Part shown: in pieces, positions 50,017 to 58,649 of the stretch
Layout: each line of letters opens with the position of its first letter
How positions within the stretch are numbered: position 1 is the stretch's first letter
NCBI RefSeq assembly: GCF_009708215.1
Contig: NZ_CP046175.1
Coordinates: 2,728,001 to 2,792,000 of the forward strand
Reading direction: 5' to 3'
Source: Occultella kanbiaonis
GTDB taxonomy: Bacteria; Actinomycetota; Actinomycetes; Actinomycetales; Beutenbergiaceae
Length of the DNA: 64,000 nt
Program-made: the position numbers and the translations under genes
The notes under the pieces: generated by a model
Told to the model about the DNA's origin: nothing
Seen by the model: only the letters and a program-made list of their open reading frames with translations
The model's database searches: none

Positions 50017-50547
50017 GTGCGAAAGATGGGTGTCCTCGGTGTCCGTGTTCGGGTCCACGCCCCCGAGCACGATGTGTTGGTGGTGTTGTCCGAGTCGGAG
50101 GGTCCGCTTTCTCTACCCATCGTGATCGGGCCGCACGAGGGGGTGGCCATCGCGACGGCGCAGGCCGGAATGCAGTCCCCCCGCCCCGGCCCGCACGACC
50201 TGCTGCTCAGCGTGCTCGAGGCCTCCGAGGTCGGCCTCGACCGGGTGAACATCATCGAGGTCCGTGACGGCACTTTCATCGCCGAACTGGTCCTCACCAA
50301 TGGGCGACGGGTGGATTCGCGGGCCTCTGACGCGATCGCGCTGGCGCTCCGGGCGCACGTGGAGGTCTGGTGTGCCGAAGCCGTCCTCGACGTTGCTGCC
50401 GTCGTCCTGGATGTGGACGAGGACGAACACGAGCACGTCCATCTGGGCGCGCCGCTGCACGGTCAGGAGGCCGACGAGGAGGTCGCCGAGTTCCGGGAGT
50501 TCCTCGACTCCGTGGCACCGGAGGATTTCGACGACACGGACGCCTGA
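50017..50547 (+). CDS. Bifunctional nuclease domain protein (DUF151, Rv1829-like)
   Basis: A 176-residue DUF151/BFN protein. Family core: VLVVLSESEGPLSLPIVIGPHEGVAIATAQAGMQSPRPGPHDLLLSVLEASEVGLDRVNIIEVRDGTFIAELVL, and SRASDAIALALRAHVEVWCAEAVLD. Plant and archaeal relatives have RNase/DNase activity; the bacterial role is not settled. The GTG at 50017 is 6 nt after a TAGCGT box, suggesting a leaderless message. The acidic C-terminal tail extends past the domain. It lies between the two merR genes, as in mycobacteria. Confidence 0.92.
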   Translation: MRKMGVLGVRVRVHAPEHDVLVVLSESEGPLSLPIVIGPHEGVAIATAQAGMQSPRPGPHDLLLSVLEASEVGLDRVNIIEVRDGTFIAELVLTNGRRVDSRASDAIALALRAHVEVWCAEAVLDVAAVVLDVDEDEHEHVHLGAPLHGQEADEEVAEFREFLDSVAPEDFDDTDA

Positions 50548-50623
50548 GTCGGGCGTGTCGGGCGTTCGTGGGTGTGATGCCCGCCACCGTCGGGAGTTCT
50601 ATCGGCGGGATTCCGCGCGAACC

Positions 50624-50640
50624 CTCAACTTCAGGTTGAG
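50624..50640 (+). promoter_or_regulatory. MerR-type operator upstream of the second merR gene
   Basis: CTCAAC-N5-GTTGAG, a perfect 6+6 palindrome of 17 bp, followed by AGTAAGACTCACC. The flanking sequence matches the garA site in 17 of 22 positions from AGGTTGAG onward. A separate promoter (TTGATC 50692-50697, 17 bp, TAGTTT 50715-50720) lies downstream. Confidence 0.65.
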
Positions 50641-50691
50641 AGTAAGACTCACCGGATGCGACACGCCGAGGACCGTTCGTGGCCGGCCTCG

Positions 50692-50720
50692 TTGATCCGG
50701 ACCCCAGGTGCCTCTAGTTT
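50692..50720 (+). promoter_or_regulatory. Promoter for the second merR gene
   Basis: TTGATC (50692-50697) and TAGTTT (50715-50720) with an exact 17-bp spacer, 83 bp before the GTG start. Confidence 0.5.
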
Positions 50721-50802
50721 GGGAACATCGCGGGCGTCGGACGGGGCTCGCAGCACACCACGCGATAGAGTGGTGCAGGTCAGTGCGATGAATGGAGTAG
50801 GC

Positions 50803-51387
50803 GTGAGCGGCATCGATGCGACAGCAGACGCCCCCGGCTCGACCCCACAGCGAGCACAGGGCATGCTCTTCGGTGACACGCTGCCGGATCTGGACACCGC
50901 CACCGGCTACCGCGGACCCACCGCGTGCCGTGCCGCCGGCATCACCTACCGGCAGCTCGACTACTGGGCACGGACCGGCCTCGTCGAGCCGAGCATCCGG
51001 CCCGCCACCGGCTCGGGCACCCAGCGGCTCTACAGTTTTAGGGACGTGCTCGTCCTCAAAGTCGTCAAGCGTCTGCTCGACACCGGCGTCTCGCTCCAGC
51101 AGATCCGGACCGCCGTCGACCACCTGCGCGAGCGTGGCGTTGACGACCTCGCACAGATCACGCTGATGAGCGACGGTGCGAGCGTGTACGAGTGCACCTC
51201 CGCCGACGAGGTCTTCGATCTCGTCCAGGGCGGCCAGGGCGTCTTCGGCATCGCCGTCGGCCGCGTCTGGCGCGAGGTCGAGGGCAGCCTGGCCGAGTTC
51301 CCCACCGAGCGTGCCGAGGACGACACCGTGACCGTCACCAAGGACGACGAGCTCGCACGCCGCCGCGCTGCCCGCAAGGGCGCCTGA
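50803..51387 (+). CDS. MerR-family regulator (Rv1830/McdR-like)
   Basis: A 194-residue MerR regulator. The winged helix (about 37-102) reads YRGPTACRAAGITYRQLDYWARTGLVEPSIRPATGSGTQRLYSFRDVLVLKVVKRLLDTGVSLQQIRTAV, typical of Rv1830, which affects cell division in mycobacteria. The C-terminal part (LMSDGASVYECTSADEVFDLVQGGQGVFGIAVGRVWREVEG) is conserved in that group. GTG 50803 with GGAG 6 nt upstream is chosen; ATG 50788 and a long in-frame extension from 50656 are possible but lack support. It ends the conserved envelope cluster. Confidence 0.9.
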   Translation: MSGIDATADAPGSTPQRAQGMLFGDTLPDLDTATGYRGPTACRAAGITYRQLDYWARTGLVEPSIRPATGSGTQRLYSFRDVLVLKVVKRLLDTGVSLQQIRTAVDHLRERGVDDLAQITLMSDGASVYECTSADEVFDLVQGGQGVFGIAVGRVWREVEGSLAEFPTERAEDDTVTVTKDDELARRRAARKGA

Positions 51388-51407
51388 AGCGCACCGGCCG
51401 CCCTGGT

Positions 51408-51423
51408 CCGGGAAGGATCCCGG
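51408..51423 (+). terminator. Small hairpin after the second merR gene
   Basis: CCGGGA (51408-51413), 4-nt loop, TCCCGG (51418-51423), 21 bp after the stop. Six G-C-rich pairs, no T tract. Confidence 0.35.
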
Positions 51424-51577
51424 CTCCTCGGTCGTGCCCGCTTCCCGCCCCGGGTGCCGAACGGGGCCGGACGGACTCGGGTGTCGGCCGCCGTTCTGGT
51501 TCTGGACAGCGTCCGGCCGGCGGCTCCGATCGCGGTAGCGTGCGGTGCGCACACCCCGCACACCCCTGGGAGTTCGC

Positions 51578-54500
51578 ATGTTCTCGACCGTCCTCGTTGC
51601 CAACCGCGCCGAGATCGCCGTCCGTGCCTTTCGCGCCGCCTATGAGCTCGGCGCCCGCACCGTGGCCGTCTTCCCCTACGAGGACCGGGCTTCCGAGCAC
51701 CGGCTGAAGGCGGACGAGGCCTACCTCATCGGTGCGGAGGACCATCCGGTCCGGGCCTACCTGGACATCGACGAGATCATCCGGGTCGCGAAGGAGTCCA
51801 AGGCGGACGCCATCTACCCGGGCTACGGGTTCCTCTCCGAGAACCCGGAACTGGCGCGCGCGGCCGCGGCGGCCGGGATCAGCTTCGTCGGGCCGCCTGC
51901 CGAGGTCCTCGAGATGGCGGGGAACAAGGTCACGGCGCTGCGCGCAGCCCGTGCCGCGGGGATCCCGGTGCTGCCCTCGAGCGAGCCATCGGCGGACGTC
52001 GAGGCACTCCTGGCTGCGGCGGACGAGGTCGGCTTCCCGGTGTTCGTCAAGGCGGTCGCGGGCGGCGGCGGCCGGGGCATGCGTCGGGTCGAGACACCCG
52101 CCGACCTGCCGGACTCTCTCGCTGCGGCGATGAGGGAGGCGGATGCCGCGTTCGGCGACCCCACCGTGTTCCTTGAGCGCGCGGTCCTTCGACCCCGGCA
52201 CATCGAGGTGCAGATCCTCGCGGACGGGACCGGGGAGGTGGTGCACCTCTTCGAGCGGGACTGCTCGGTGCAGCGCCGCCACCAGAAGGTCATCGAGATG
52301 GCACCCGCCCCGAACCTCGACCCGGAGATCCGTGCGCGGCTGTGCGCGGACGCGGTGGCGTTCGCGAAGGCCATCGGGTACGTCAACGCAGGCACGGTCG
52401 AGTTCCTCCTGGACACCGAGGGGGAGCGGGCCGGGGAGCACGTGTTCATCGAGATGAACCCGCGGATCCAGGTCGAGCACACCGTGACCGAGGAGGTCAC
52501 GGACATCGACCTGGTCTCGGCGCAGATGCGGATCGCGGCCGGGGAGACCCTCGCCGACCTGGGCATCACCCAGGACGAGGTCCGCGTGAACGGCTTCGCC
52601 CTGCAGTGCCGGATCACGACCGAGGACCCGAGCAACGGGTTCCGTCCGGACACCGGCCGCATGACGGCCTACCGTTCGCCCGGCGGCGCGGGCGTGCGAC
52701 TCGACGGGGCGACGGCGCACGCAGGCGCGGAGATCACCGGCCACTTCGACTCGATGCTGGTCAAGCTGACCTGCCGTGGCGCGAGCTTCGCGGTCGCCAC
52801 GCGCAGGGCCCGACGGGCGCTGGCCGAGTTCCGCATCCGAGGCGTTCGTACGAACATTCCGTTCCTGCAGGCCGTCCTCAACGACCCGGACTTCATCGAG
52901 GGTCGCGTGGACACGTCGTTCATCGGGGAGCGACCCGAGCTGCTGACCCCGCGCGTCAGCGGTGACCGCGGGTCGAAGCTGCTCACCTTCCTGGCCCACG
53001 TGACCGTGAACCGGCCCTACGGTCCCAGGCCCGAGGCACTCGGGGAACCGGCCAAGAAACTCCCGCACACCGACCTCGCCGAGGCGCCGCCGTCGGGCTC
53101 TCGTCAGCAGCTCGCCCAGCTCGGACCGGATGCCTTCGCCCGCGCCCTACGGGCGCAGACCGCGGTAGCGGTCACCGACACCACGTTCCGGGACGCACAT
53201 CAGTCGCTGCTGGCGACGCGGGTGCGCACCATCGACCTGCTCGCGGTCGCGCCGCACGTGGCCCGGACCACGCCGGGCCTGCTCTCGATCGAGGCGTGGG
53301 GCGGCGCCACCTACGACGTCGCCCTCCGGTTCCTCGGGGAGGACCCCTGGGAGCGGCTCGCCGCCCTCAGCGAGGCGGCACCGAACATCAACCTGCAGAT
53401 GCTCCTGCGCGGGCGCAACACGGTCGGCTACACCCCGTACCCGACCGAGGTCACCGACGCATTCGTCCGGGAGGCGGCGGACACCGGGATCTCGATCTTC
53501 CGGATCTTCGACGCGCTCAACGACGTGACGCAGATGACGCCCGCGATCGCCGCGGTGCGCGAGACGCCGGCGATCGCCGAGGTGGCCGTGTGTTACACGG
53601 GGAATCTCACCGATCCCGCCGAGCCGCTGTACACCTTGGACTACTACCTGCGCCTGGCCGAGCGGATCGTGGCCGCCGGGGCGCACGTGCTCGCGATCAA
53701 GGACATGGCCGGCCTGCTCCGGCCCGCCGCGGCGGCGACGCTCGTCGGTGCCCTGCGGGAGCGGTTCGACCTGCCGGTGCACCTGCACACCCACGACACC
53801 GCCGGTGGCCAGCTCGCCACCCTGATGGCCGCGATCGGGGCCGGCGTGGACGCCGTGGACGTGGCCAGCGCCCCGATGGCCGGCACCACCAGCCAGGTGC
53901 CGGCATCGGCGCTGGTGGCGGCACTCGAGCACACCGAGCGGGCACCGGAGCTGGACCTGCGCGCGGTCACCGACCTGGAGCCGTACTGGGAGGCGGTCCG
54001 CCGCCTCTACGCGCCGTTCGAGTCCGGCCTGCGTGCGCCGACCGGCCGCGTGTACGAGCACGAGATCCCCGGCGGCCAGCTGTCCAACCTGCGCCAGCAG
54101 GCCATCGCCCTCGGGCTCGGCGACCGGTTCGAGCAGATCGAGGCCATGTACGCGGCCGCGGACCGCATCCTCGGGCACCTCGTGAAGGTCACCCCGTCCT
54201 CGAAGGTCGTCGGCGATCTCGCCCTGCAACTCGTCGCCACCGGCGCCGACCCGCAGGCCTTCGAGGCCGAGCCGGGGCGGTTCGACCTGCCGGACTCGGT
54301 CGTCGCGTTCCTGCACGGCGAGCTTGGCGACCCGCCCGGCGGCTGGCCCGAGCCGTTCCGGACGAAGGCCCTTGCCGGGCGTGGCCCCAAGCGCGAGCTG
54401 ACCCCGCTGACCGAGGCCGACCGCACCGAGCTCGCCGCCGATTCCGCGCGCCGGCGCACTCGCTTGAGCGAGCTGCTGTTCCCAGGGCCGGCGAAGGACT

Positions 54501-54976
54501 TCGCGACGAGCCGGTCCGAGTTCGGGGACATCTCCGTGATCCGAACCTCGGACTACCTGTACGGCCTCGACTCCGCGAGCGAGTTCGAGGTCACGATGGA
54601 GCGGGGCGTCCGGCTGCTCGTCGGTCTTGAGGCCGTGTCCGAGCCGGACGAGCGCGGCATCCGCACCGTGATGACCACGCTGAACAACCACCTGCGGCCC
54701 GTGCAGGTGCGCGACGAGTCGGCCGAGGTCACGGCGATCTCCGCGGAGAAGGCCGACCCGAACACGCCCGGGCACGTCGCGGCCCCGTTCGCCGGGTCCG
54801 TCACGCCCGTCGTGGCGGAGGGGGATGCGGTGGAGGTCGGGCAGACGGTCGCGACCATCGAGGCCATGAAGATGGAGGCCGCAATCACCACCGCGGTCGC
54901 CGGGACCGTGCGCCGGGTGCCGAGCCCGACGGCCCGTCAGGTGGACGGCGGCGACCTGGTCATGGTCATCGTCTGA
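51578..54976 (+). CDS. pyc: Pyruvate carboxylase
   Basis: An 1132-residue biotin enzyme that carboxylates pyruvate to oxaloacetate with ATP and bicarbonate (anaplerosis). The biotin carboxylase domain spans about 1-450 (NRAEIA start, KAVAGGGGRGMR ATP loop, EMNPRIQVEHTVTEE), the carboxyltransferase domain about 530-800 (TDTTFRDAHQSLLATRVRT, HTHDTAGG, metal-binding residues present), and the biotin carrier domain is C-terminal with the biotinylated lysine K1098 in EAMKME. Length and order match single-chain actinobacterial enzymes. ATG 51578 has GGGAG 6 nt upstream. It is a single-gene unit. Confidence 0.95.
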   Translation: MFSTVLVANRAEIAVRAFRAAYELGARTVAVFPYEDRASEHRLKADEAYLIGAEDHPVRAYLDIDEIIRVAKESKADAIYPGYGFLSENPELARAAAAAGISFVGPPAEVLEMAGNKVTALRAARAAGIPVLPSSEPSADVEALLAAADEVGFPVFVKAVAGGGGRGMRRVETPADLPDSLAAAMREADAAFGDPTVFLERAVLRPRHIEVQILADGTGEVVHLFERDCSVQRRHQKVIEMAPAPNLDPEIRARLCADAVAFAKAIGYVNAGTVEFLLDTEGERAGEHVFIEMNPRIQVEHTVTEEVTDIDLVSAQMRIAAGETLADLGITQDEVRVNGFALQCRITTEDPSNGFRPDTGRMTAYRSPGGAGVRLDGATAHAGAEITGHFDSMLVKLTCRGASFAVATRRARRALAEFRIRGVRTNIPFLQAVLNDPDFIEGRVDTSFIGERPELLTPRVSGDRGSKLLTFLAHVTVNRPYGPRPEALGEPAKKLPHTDLAEAPPSGSRQQLAQLGPDAFARALRAQTAVAVTDTTFRDAHQSLLATRVRTIDLLAVAPHVARTTPGLLSIEAWGGATYDVALRFLGEDPWERLAALSEAAPNINLQMLLRGRNTVGYTPYPTEVTDAFVREAADTGISIFRIFDALNDVTQMTPAIAAVRETPAIAEVAVCYTGNLTDPAEPLYTLDYYLRLAERIVAAGAHVLAIKDMAGLLRPAAAATLVGALRERFDLPVHLHTHDTAGGQLATLMAAIGAGVDAVDVASAPMAGTTSQVPASALVAALEHTERAPELDLRAVTDLEPYWEAVRRLYAPFESGLRAPTGRVYEHEIPGGQLSNLRQQAIALGLGDRFEQIEAMYAAADRILGHLVKVTPSSKVVGDLALQLVATGADPQAFEAEPGRFDLPDSVVAFLHGELGDPPGGWPEPFRTKALAGRGPKRELTPLTEADRTELAADSARRRTRLSELLFPGPAKDFATSRSEFGDISVIRTSDYLYGLDSASEFEVTMERGVRLLVGLEAVSEPDERGIRTVMTTLNNHLRPVQVRDESAEVTAISAEKADPNTPGHVAAPFAGSVTPVVAEGDAVEVGQTVATIEAMKMEAAITTAVAGTVRRVPSPTARQVDGGDLVMVIV

Positions 54977-55038
54977 GTCCCTCGCGGTCTCAGTCCCTCG
55001 CGCGGCCGCCGGCAACCTGAGGAGTGCCTCGCCGTGGC

Positions 55039-55815
55039 TCAGTCGGTCCGTTCGGGCCTGCGCGCCTCGATCAGGAACCGGGTCGGGTGGCAGACGAAGG
55101 AGCCGGTCGCCCGGATCCGGTCGTGGACGGCGCGCAGTTGCGGCCGGAACCGCCCGACGCTGAAGTCCGGGACGGTCCAGATGACCTTGCGAAGGAACAC
55201 GACCACGGCCGCCACGTCGAAGAACTCCATGGTCAGCGATGCCTCGCGGAGGTCGACGACGACCAGGCCGGCCGCCTCGGCGGCAGTGACGGCATCGGCC
55301 GGGAACCGGCCGTTGGGCTGGAGGTGCTGACCCAGCATCGCCCGGGACATCTCGATGTTCGAGCCCGGCCCGACCTCCTGCGCCAGGAACGTCCCACCCG
55401 GAGCGAGCACCCGGCCGATCTCGGGCCAGGGCGTGACCACCGGGAGCCGCGCCGTGACCAGATCGAAGGAGGCGTCGGCGAAGGGGAGTGGACCGCCGTC
55501 GGGCGCTTCGAGCACCTCCGCCCCGAGCGGGGCGAGCACGCGTCGCGCGATCGGCAGGTTCGGCGGCCAGGATTCCGTCGCCCGCAGCACCGGTGGCGGG
55601 CTCGCGATGGTGGCGAGGACCTCTCCGCCGCCGGTCTGCAGATCCAGGGCGGCGTGCGCGCGCGCCATCCGCTCCGAGAGCAGCCGGCCGTACCCCCACG
55701 GCGGGCGCTCCTCGGTGGCCCGCCCGGCGAACCAGGAGAAGTCCCATCCGGAGACGTCGACGGACTCACCCTCGGCGAGCAGCGCTTCGAAGGACGGCGT
55801 TGTGGCGGTGGTCAT
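55039..55815 (-). CDS. Class I SAM-dependent methyltransferase
   Basis: A 258-residue methyltransferase of the Methyltransf_11 type. Motif I is degenerate (ALDLQTGGGEVLATI), followed by motif II-like ADASFDLVTARLPVVTPWPEIGRVLAPGGTFLAQEVGPGS. This group is found widely in actinobacteria; substrate unknown. ATG 55815 is chosen because it gives the family N-terminus; a longer frame to 56175 is antisense to nothing but runs into the neighbour. Convergent with pyc. Confidence 0.87.
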   Translation of the reverse strand: MTTATTPSFEALLAEGESVDVSGWDFSWFAGRATEERPPWGYGRLLSERMARAHAALDLQTGGGEVLATIASPPPVLRATESWPPNLPIARRVLAPLGAEVLEAPDGGPLPFADASFDLVTARLPVVTPWPEIGRVLAPGGTFLAQEVGPGSNIEMSRAMLGQHLQPNGRFPADAVTAAEAAGLVVVDLREASLTMEFFDVAAVVVFLRKVIWTVPDFSVGRFRPQLRAVHDRIRATGSFVCHPTRFLIEARRPERTD

Positions 55816-55933
55816 GCGGGCCAGCCTGCCGACGATGCCGCTCGCCCGACAAGGGCTTTGTCCGCCACGGAGGCCGCGGCGCCCACCGGCCGGGTGTGGA
55901 GAAGGTCGTATCCCAGCTCGCGGCGCCCGTCGA

Positions 55934-56716
55934 TCAACACAGGATGACCTCGACGCCGGCCTCCTCGAACGCGGCGACCAGTCCGGGGTCCGCGTCGGCG
56001 TCGGTGATGAGGGTATGCACCTTGTTCGTCGGTAGGATCCGGGCGAATGCGCTCCGCCCGAGCTTCGTGGAGTCGGCCACGACCAGGACCCGTTCGGCCC
56101 GGTCGGCGAGGGCGGCGTTCGTGCTCGCCTCGCCCTCGTCAGCCGCGCTGGCACCGCCCTGCGGGTCCAACGCATCCACCCCGAGGAAGAGCAGGTCGAG
56201 ACTCACCTGCCCGAGGAGCAGTCCGGCCAGCGGTCCGGTCAGTTCGTAGCTGTGCGGGCGGACCACGCCCCCCGTGACCACCACGCGCAGGTTCGAGCGG
56301 ACGGCCAGTTCATTGGCGATGTTGACGGCGTTCGTCACGATGACCAGGGGGTTGCTGGGGCCGGCCTGCAGACCCGGCTGCACCGCGATCTCTCGGGCCA
56401 CCTCGGTCGTCGTGGTACCGCCGTTGAGCCCGACGACCTGTCCGGCAACCACGAGGCCCGCCGCCGCCCGGGCGATCCGTTCCTTCTGGTCGCCCTGCCG
56501 GGCGGCGCGGTAGCGCAGCGGCAAGTCGGCTGATCCCGGAGCGACGGCGGCGCCACCCCTGGTCCGGGTGATCAGTTGTTGCTGGGCGAGCGCGTCGAGA
56601 TCACGCCGGGCCGTCGCGGGCGAGACGTCCAGTTCTCGCGTGATGTCCTCGATGCGTACGTGCTCGCGCTGTACGACGAGCTCGAGCAGCAGGCCGAGCC
56701 GTTGGTGTCGATCCAT
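55934..56716 (-). CDS. DeoR-family transcriptional regulator (sugar-phosphate sensing)
   Basis: A 260-residue DeoR regulator. The N-terminal HTH (MDRHQRLGLLLELVVQREHVRIEDITRELDVSPATARRDLDALAQQQLITRTRGGA, about 1-55) carries the family signature, and the C-terminal DeoRC domain has the NGGTTTTEVAREI and LGVDALDPQGGAS motifs for sugar-phosphate binding. ATG 56716 with GGAAGGA 6 nt upstream. It is divergent from the sugar catabolic operon, and paired inverted repeats in the shared intergenic region are the likely operator. Probably represses until a phosphorylated sugar accumulates. Confidence 0.92.
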   Translation of the reverse strand: MDRHQRLGLLLELVVQREHVRIEDITRELDVSPATARRDLDALAQQQLITRTRGGAAVAPGSADLPLRYRAARQGDQKERIARAAAGLVVAGQVVGLNGGTTTTEVAREIAVQPGLQAGPSNPLVIVTNAVNIANELAVRSNLRVVVTGGVVRPHSYELTGPLAGLLLGQVSLDLLFLGVDALDPQGGASAADEGEASTNAALADRAERVLVVADSTKLGRSAFARILPTNKVHTLITDADADPGLVAAFEEAGVEVILC

Positions 56717-56775
56717 GCGCGTCCTTCCGTCAGTTCGACCCACGGCGCCGAGCACCCCCGCTCGGACCCTGAGCC

Positions 56776-56827
56776 GATCACATCAGATCAGCTCGCTGAT
56801 GTTTCGTGATCGATCAGCCCGTATAGT
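56776..56827 (+). promoter_or_regulatory. DeoR operator and promoter of the sugar catabolic operon
   Basis: GATCACATCAGATCAG (56776-56791) and CTGATGTTTCGTGATC (56796-56811) are inverted copies of one another at 12 or more of 16 positions, separated by 4 bp. The strong -10 box TATAGT (56822-56827) follows; its -35 would fall inside the second copy, so a bound regulator would block transcription of the operon at 56869. Confidence 0.65.
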
Positions 56828-56868
56828 AGTCACATTACGTCATCGGAGCTTCGAGGAGAGGACCACAC

Positions 56869-57759
56869 ATGAACCGCACTGCGATCGAGGTCGCATCCCA
56901 GCCCGGCACCTGGCGCGCGGCGCTGGAGCTGCACGCCTCCGGCCTTCGGGGCCTGCCAGGTGCGGGGGAGCGGGTCGCCGTGATCGGCTGCGGGACGTCG
57001 TGGTTCATGGCGCAGTCCTACGCGGTGCTGCGCGAGCAGGCCGGCCAGGGCGAGACCGATGCGTTCACCGCCACCGAGTTTCCGGCCGGACGGTCCTACG
57101 ACCGGATCCTGACGATCTCCCGGTCCGGCACGACGACCGAGATCGTCGACCTGCTCGCCGGCACCGTCGCACCGTCGGTCCTCATCACCGCGGTGGCCGG
57201 CGGCCCCGCCGCCGCCCACGCCGACCACGAGATCGTGCTCGACTTCGCCGACGAGGAGTCGGTGGTGCAGACGCGCTTCGCCACGACCGCGCTGCTGCTG
57301 CTGCGGGCGAGCGTCGTCGGTGCCGGTGCACTCGACACGGTGCCCGAGGCCGCGGAGTCCGCCCTCGCGCACGACCTCCCGCAGGCTTGGGTCGATGCCG
57401 ACCAGATCACGTTCCTCGGCACCGGCTGGACCATCGGGCTCGCCCACGAGGCCGCGTTAAAGATGCGTGAGTCGAGCCAGTTCTGGACCGAGTCCTACCC
57501 GGCCATGGAGTACCGGCACGGCCCGATCTCGATCGCTCAGCCCGGACGGCTGGTCTGGGTCTTCGGACCGATCCCGGCCGGCCTGGCGGACGATGTCGCC
57601 GCCACCGGCGCCACCCTCGTCTCGAGCGACCTCGACCCGCTCGCGCACCTGGTCCTGCTGCACCGGCTCGCGGTCGCCCGCGCCGAGGCTCGGGGTCTCG
57701 ACGCGGACACGCCCCGCAACCTGACCCGCTCGGTGATCCTCGAACCTGGCGACCACTGA
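56869..57759 (+). CDS. SIS-domain sugar isomerase/deaminase (AgaS/GlmS-like)
   Basis: A 296-residue protein with two SIS domains. The first has GCGTSWFMAQ and ISRSGTTTE (sugar-phosphate binding, about 41-85); the second has FLGTGWTIGLAHEAALKMRE and MEYRHGPISI. This is the isomerase half of GlmS-like enzymes and of AgaS, which deaminates/isomerises galactosamine-6-phosphate. First gene of the operon, 2 bp before the ROK kinase. ATG 56869 with GAGGAGAGGA upstream. Confidence 0.9.
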   Translation: MNRTAIEVASQPGTWRAALELHASGLRGLPGAGERVAVIGCGTSWFMAQSYAVLREQAGQGETDAFTATEFPAGRSYDRILTISRSGTTTEIVDLLAGTVAPSVLITAVAGGPAAAHADHEIVLDFADEESVVQTRFATTALLLLRASVVGAGALDTVPEAAESALAHDLPQAWVDADQITFLGTGWTIGLAHEAALKMRESSQFWTESYPAMEYRHGPISIAQPGRLVWVFGPIPAGLADDVAATGATLVSSDLDPLAHLVLLHRLAVARAEARGLDADTPRNLTRSVILEPGDH

Positions 57760-57761
57760 GC

Positions 57762-58649
57762 ATGCCCTCGCATGCCGTCGGAGTGGACGTCGGCGGGACC
57801 ACCATCAAGGCGGGCCGGGTCGACGCCACCGGAACGCTCAGCCATCCACGGCGGGTGCCGACCCCCCGCGACGTCGCCACGATGGTCGAGGTGATCGCCG
57901 CCCAGGTGCGTGACCTCGCCCAGCCGGGCGACGCCGTCGGCGTGGTCGTGCCCGGCATCGTCGACGAAGCGAGCGGCACGGCGGTCCTCTCGGCGAACCT
58001 GGGCTGGCGCGACGTCCCACTGCGGGACCTGCTCGTGGCCGCGCTCGGCCGCGACGTGGCCTTCGGCCACGATGTGCGGGCCGGCGCCCTGGCGGCGTCC
58101 GTCTGGGGTGCCGGCGGGGACCTCCTCTTCGTGCCCGTCGGCACCGGTATCGCGGCCGCGCTGGTGCTCGACGGCCGCGTCCGCGGCACCGGGTGGGCGG
58201 GTGAGATCGGCATGCTGACCGTCTCCGACCCCGACGGCGGCGCTCCGGTCGTGCTGGAGGCCGTCGCCTCCGCGTCCGCGATCGCCAGGCGGTACGCGGT
58301 GCGTACCGGGGTGGCGGTGACCGGAGCGGACGCGGTGGTCGAGGCAGCGGTGGCGGGCGATGCAGACGCTGCCGCCGTGATCGCCGAGGGCATGGACGCG
58401 CTGGGGCTGGCGCTGGCCGATTCCGTCGCGCTGCTCGGGTCGGTCCGGGTCGTCATCGGCGGCGGGCTGGCCGGCGGCGGTGAGGCGGTCCTCGGTCCGT
58501 TGCGCAACTCGATGGCGAGAAGACTCGGTGAGCGTCCCGCGCCCGAGGTGTTTGCGGCTACGCTCGGACCTTGGGCAGGGTGTCTCGGGGCAGGGGCACT
58601 CGCCATGGGCCTCTCGACGACGGGGGCCGGGGAGGGAGTGGGGTCATGA
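57762..58649 (+). CDS. ROK-family sugar kinase
   Basis: A 295-residue ROK protein. Phosphate-1 motif VDVGGTTIKAG at residues 8-18 and the ROK signature region (LLFVPVGTGIAAALVLDGRVRGTGWAGEIGMLTV) are present. The usual zinc-binding CxCGxxGC motif after this region is absent (SDPDGGAPVVLEAVAS in its place), which is a departure from most ROK kinases. Probably phosphorylates the imported hexose. ATG follows the SIS gene by 2 bp; its end overlaps the PfkB gene by four bases (ATGA). Confidence 0.9.
   Translation: MPSHAVGVDVGGTTIKAGRVDATGTLSHPRRVPTPRDVATMVEVIAAQVRDLAQPGDAVGVVVPGIVDEASGTAVLSANLGWRDVPLRDLLVAALGRDVAFGHDVRAGALAASVWGAGGDLLFVPVGTGIAAALVLDGRVRGTGWAGEIGMLTVSDPDGGAPVVLEAVASASAIARRYAVRTGVAVTGADAVVEAAVAGDADAAAVIAEGMDALGLALADSVALLGSVRVVIGGGLAGGGEAVLGPLRNSMARRLGERPAPEVFAATLGPWAGCLGAGALAMGLSTTGAGEGVGS

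Noticed and set aside
50656-50802. 44-residue N-terminal extension of the second MerR protein from a leaderless ATG at 50656
   Set aside because: In frame and placed 7 nt after a TAAGAC box, but the added sequence is unlike the family, overlaps a second good promoter, and GTG 50803 has a proper ribosome site.
53147-55747. 866-codon minus-strand frame across the end of pyruvate carboxylase
   Set aside because: Antisense to the carboxyltransferase and biotin domains, which are conserved on the plus strand.
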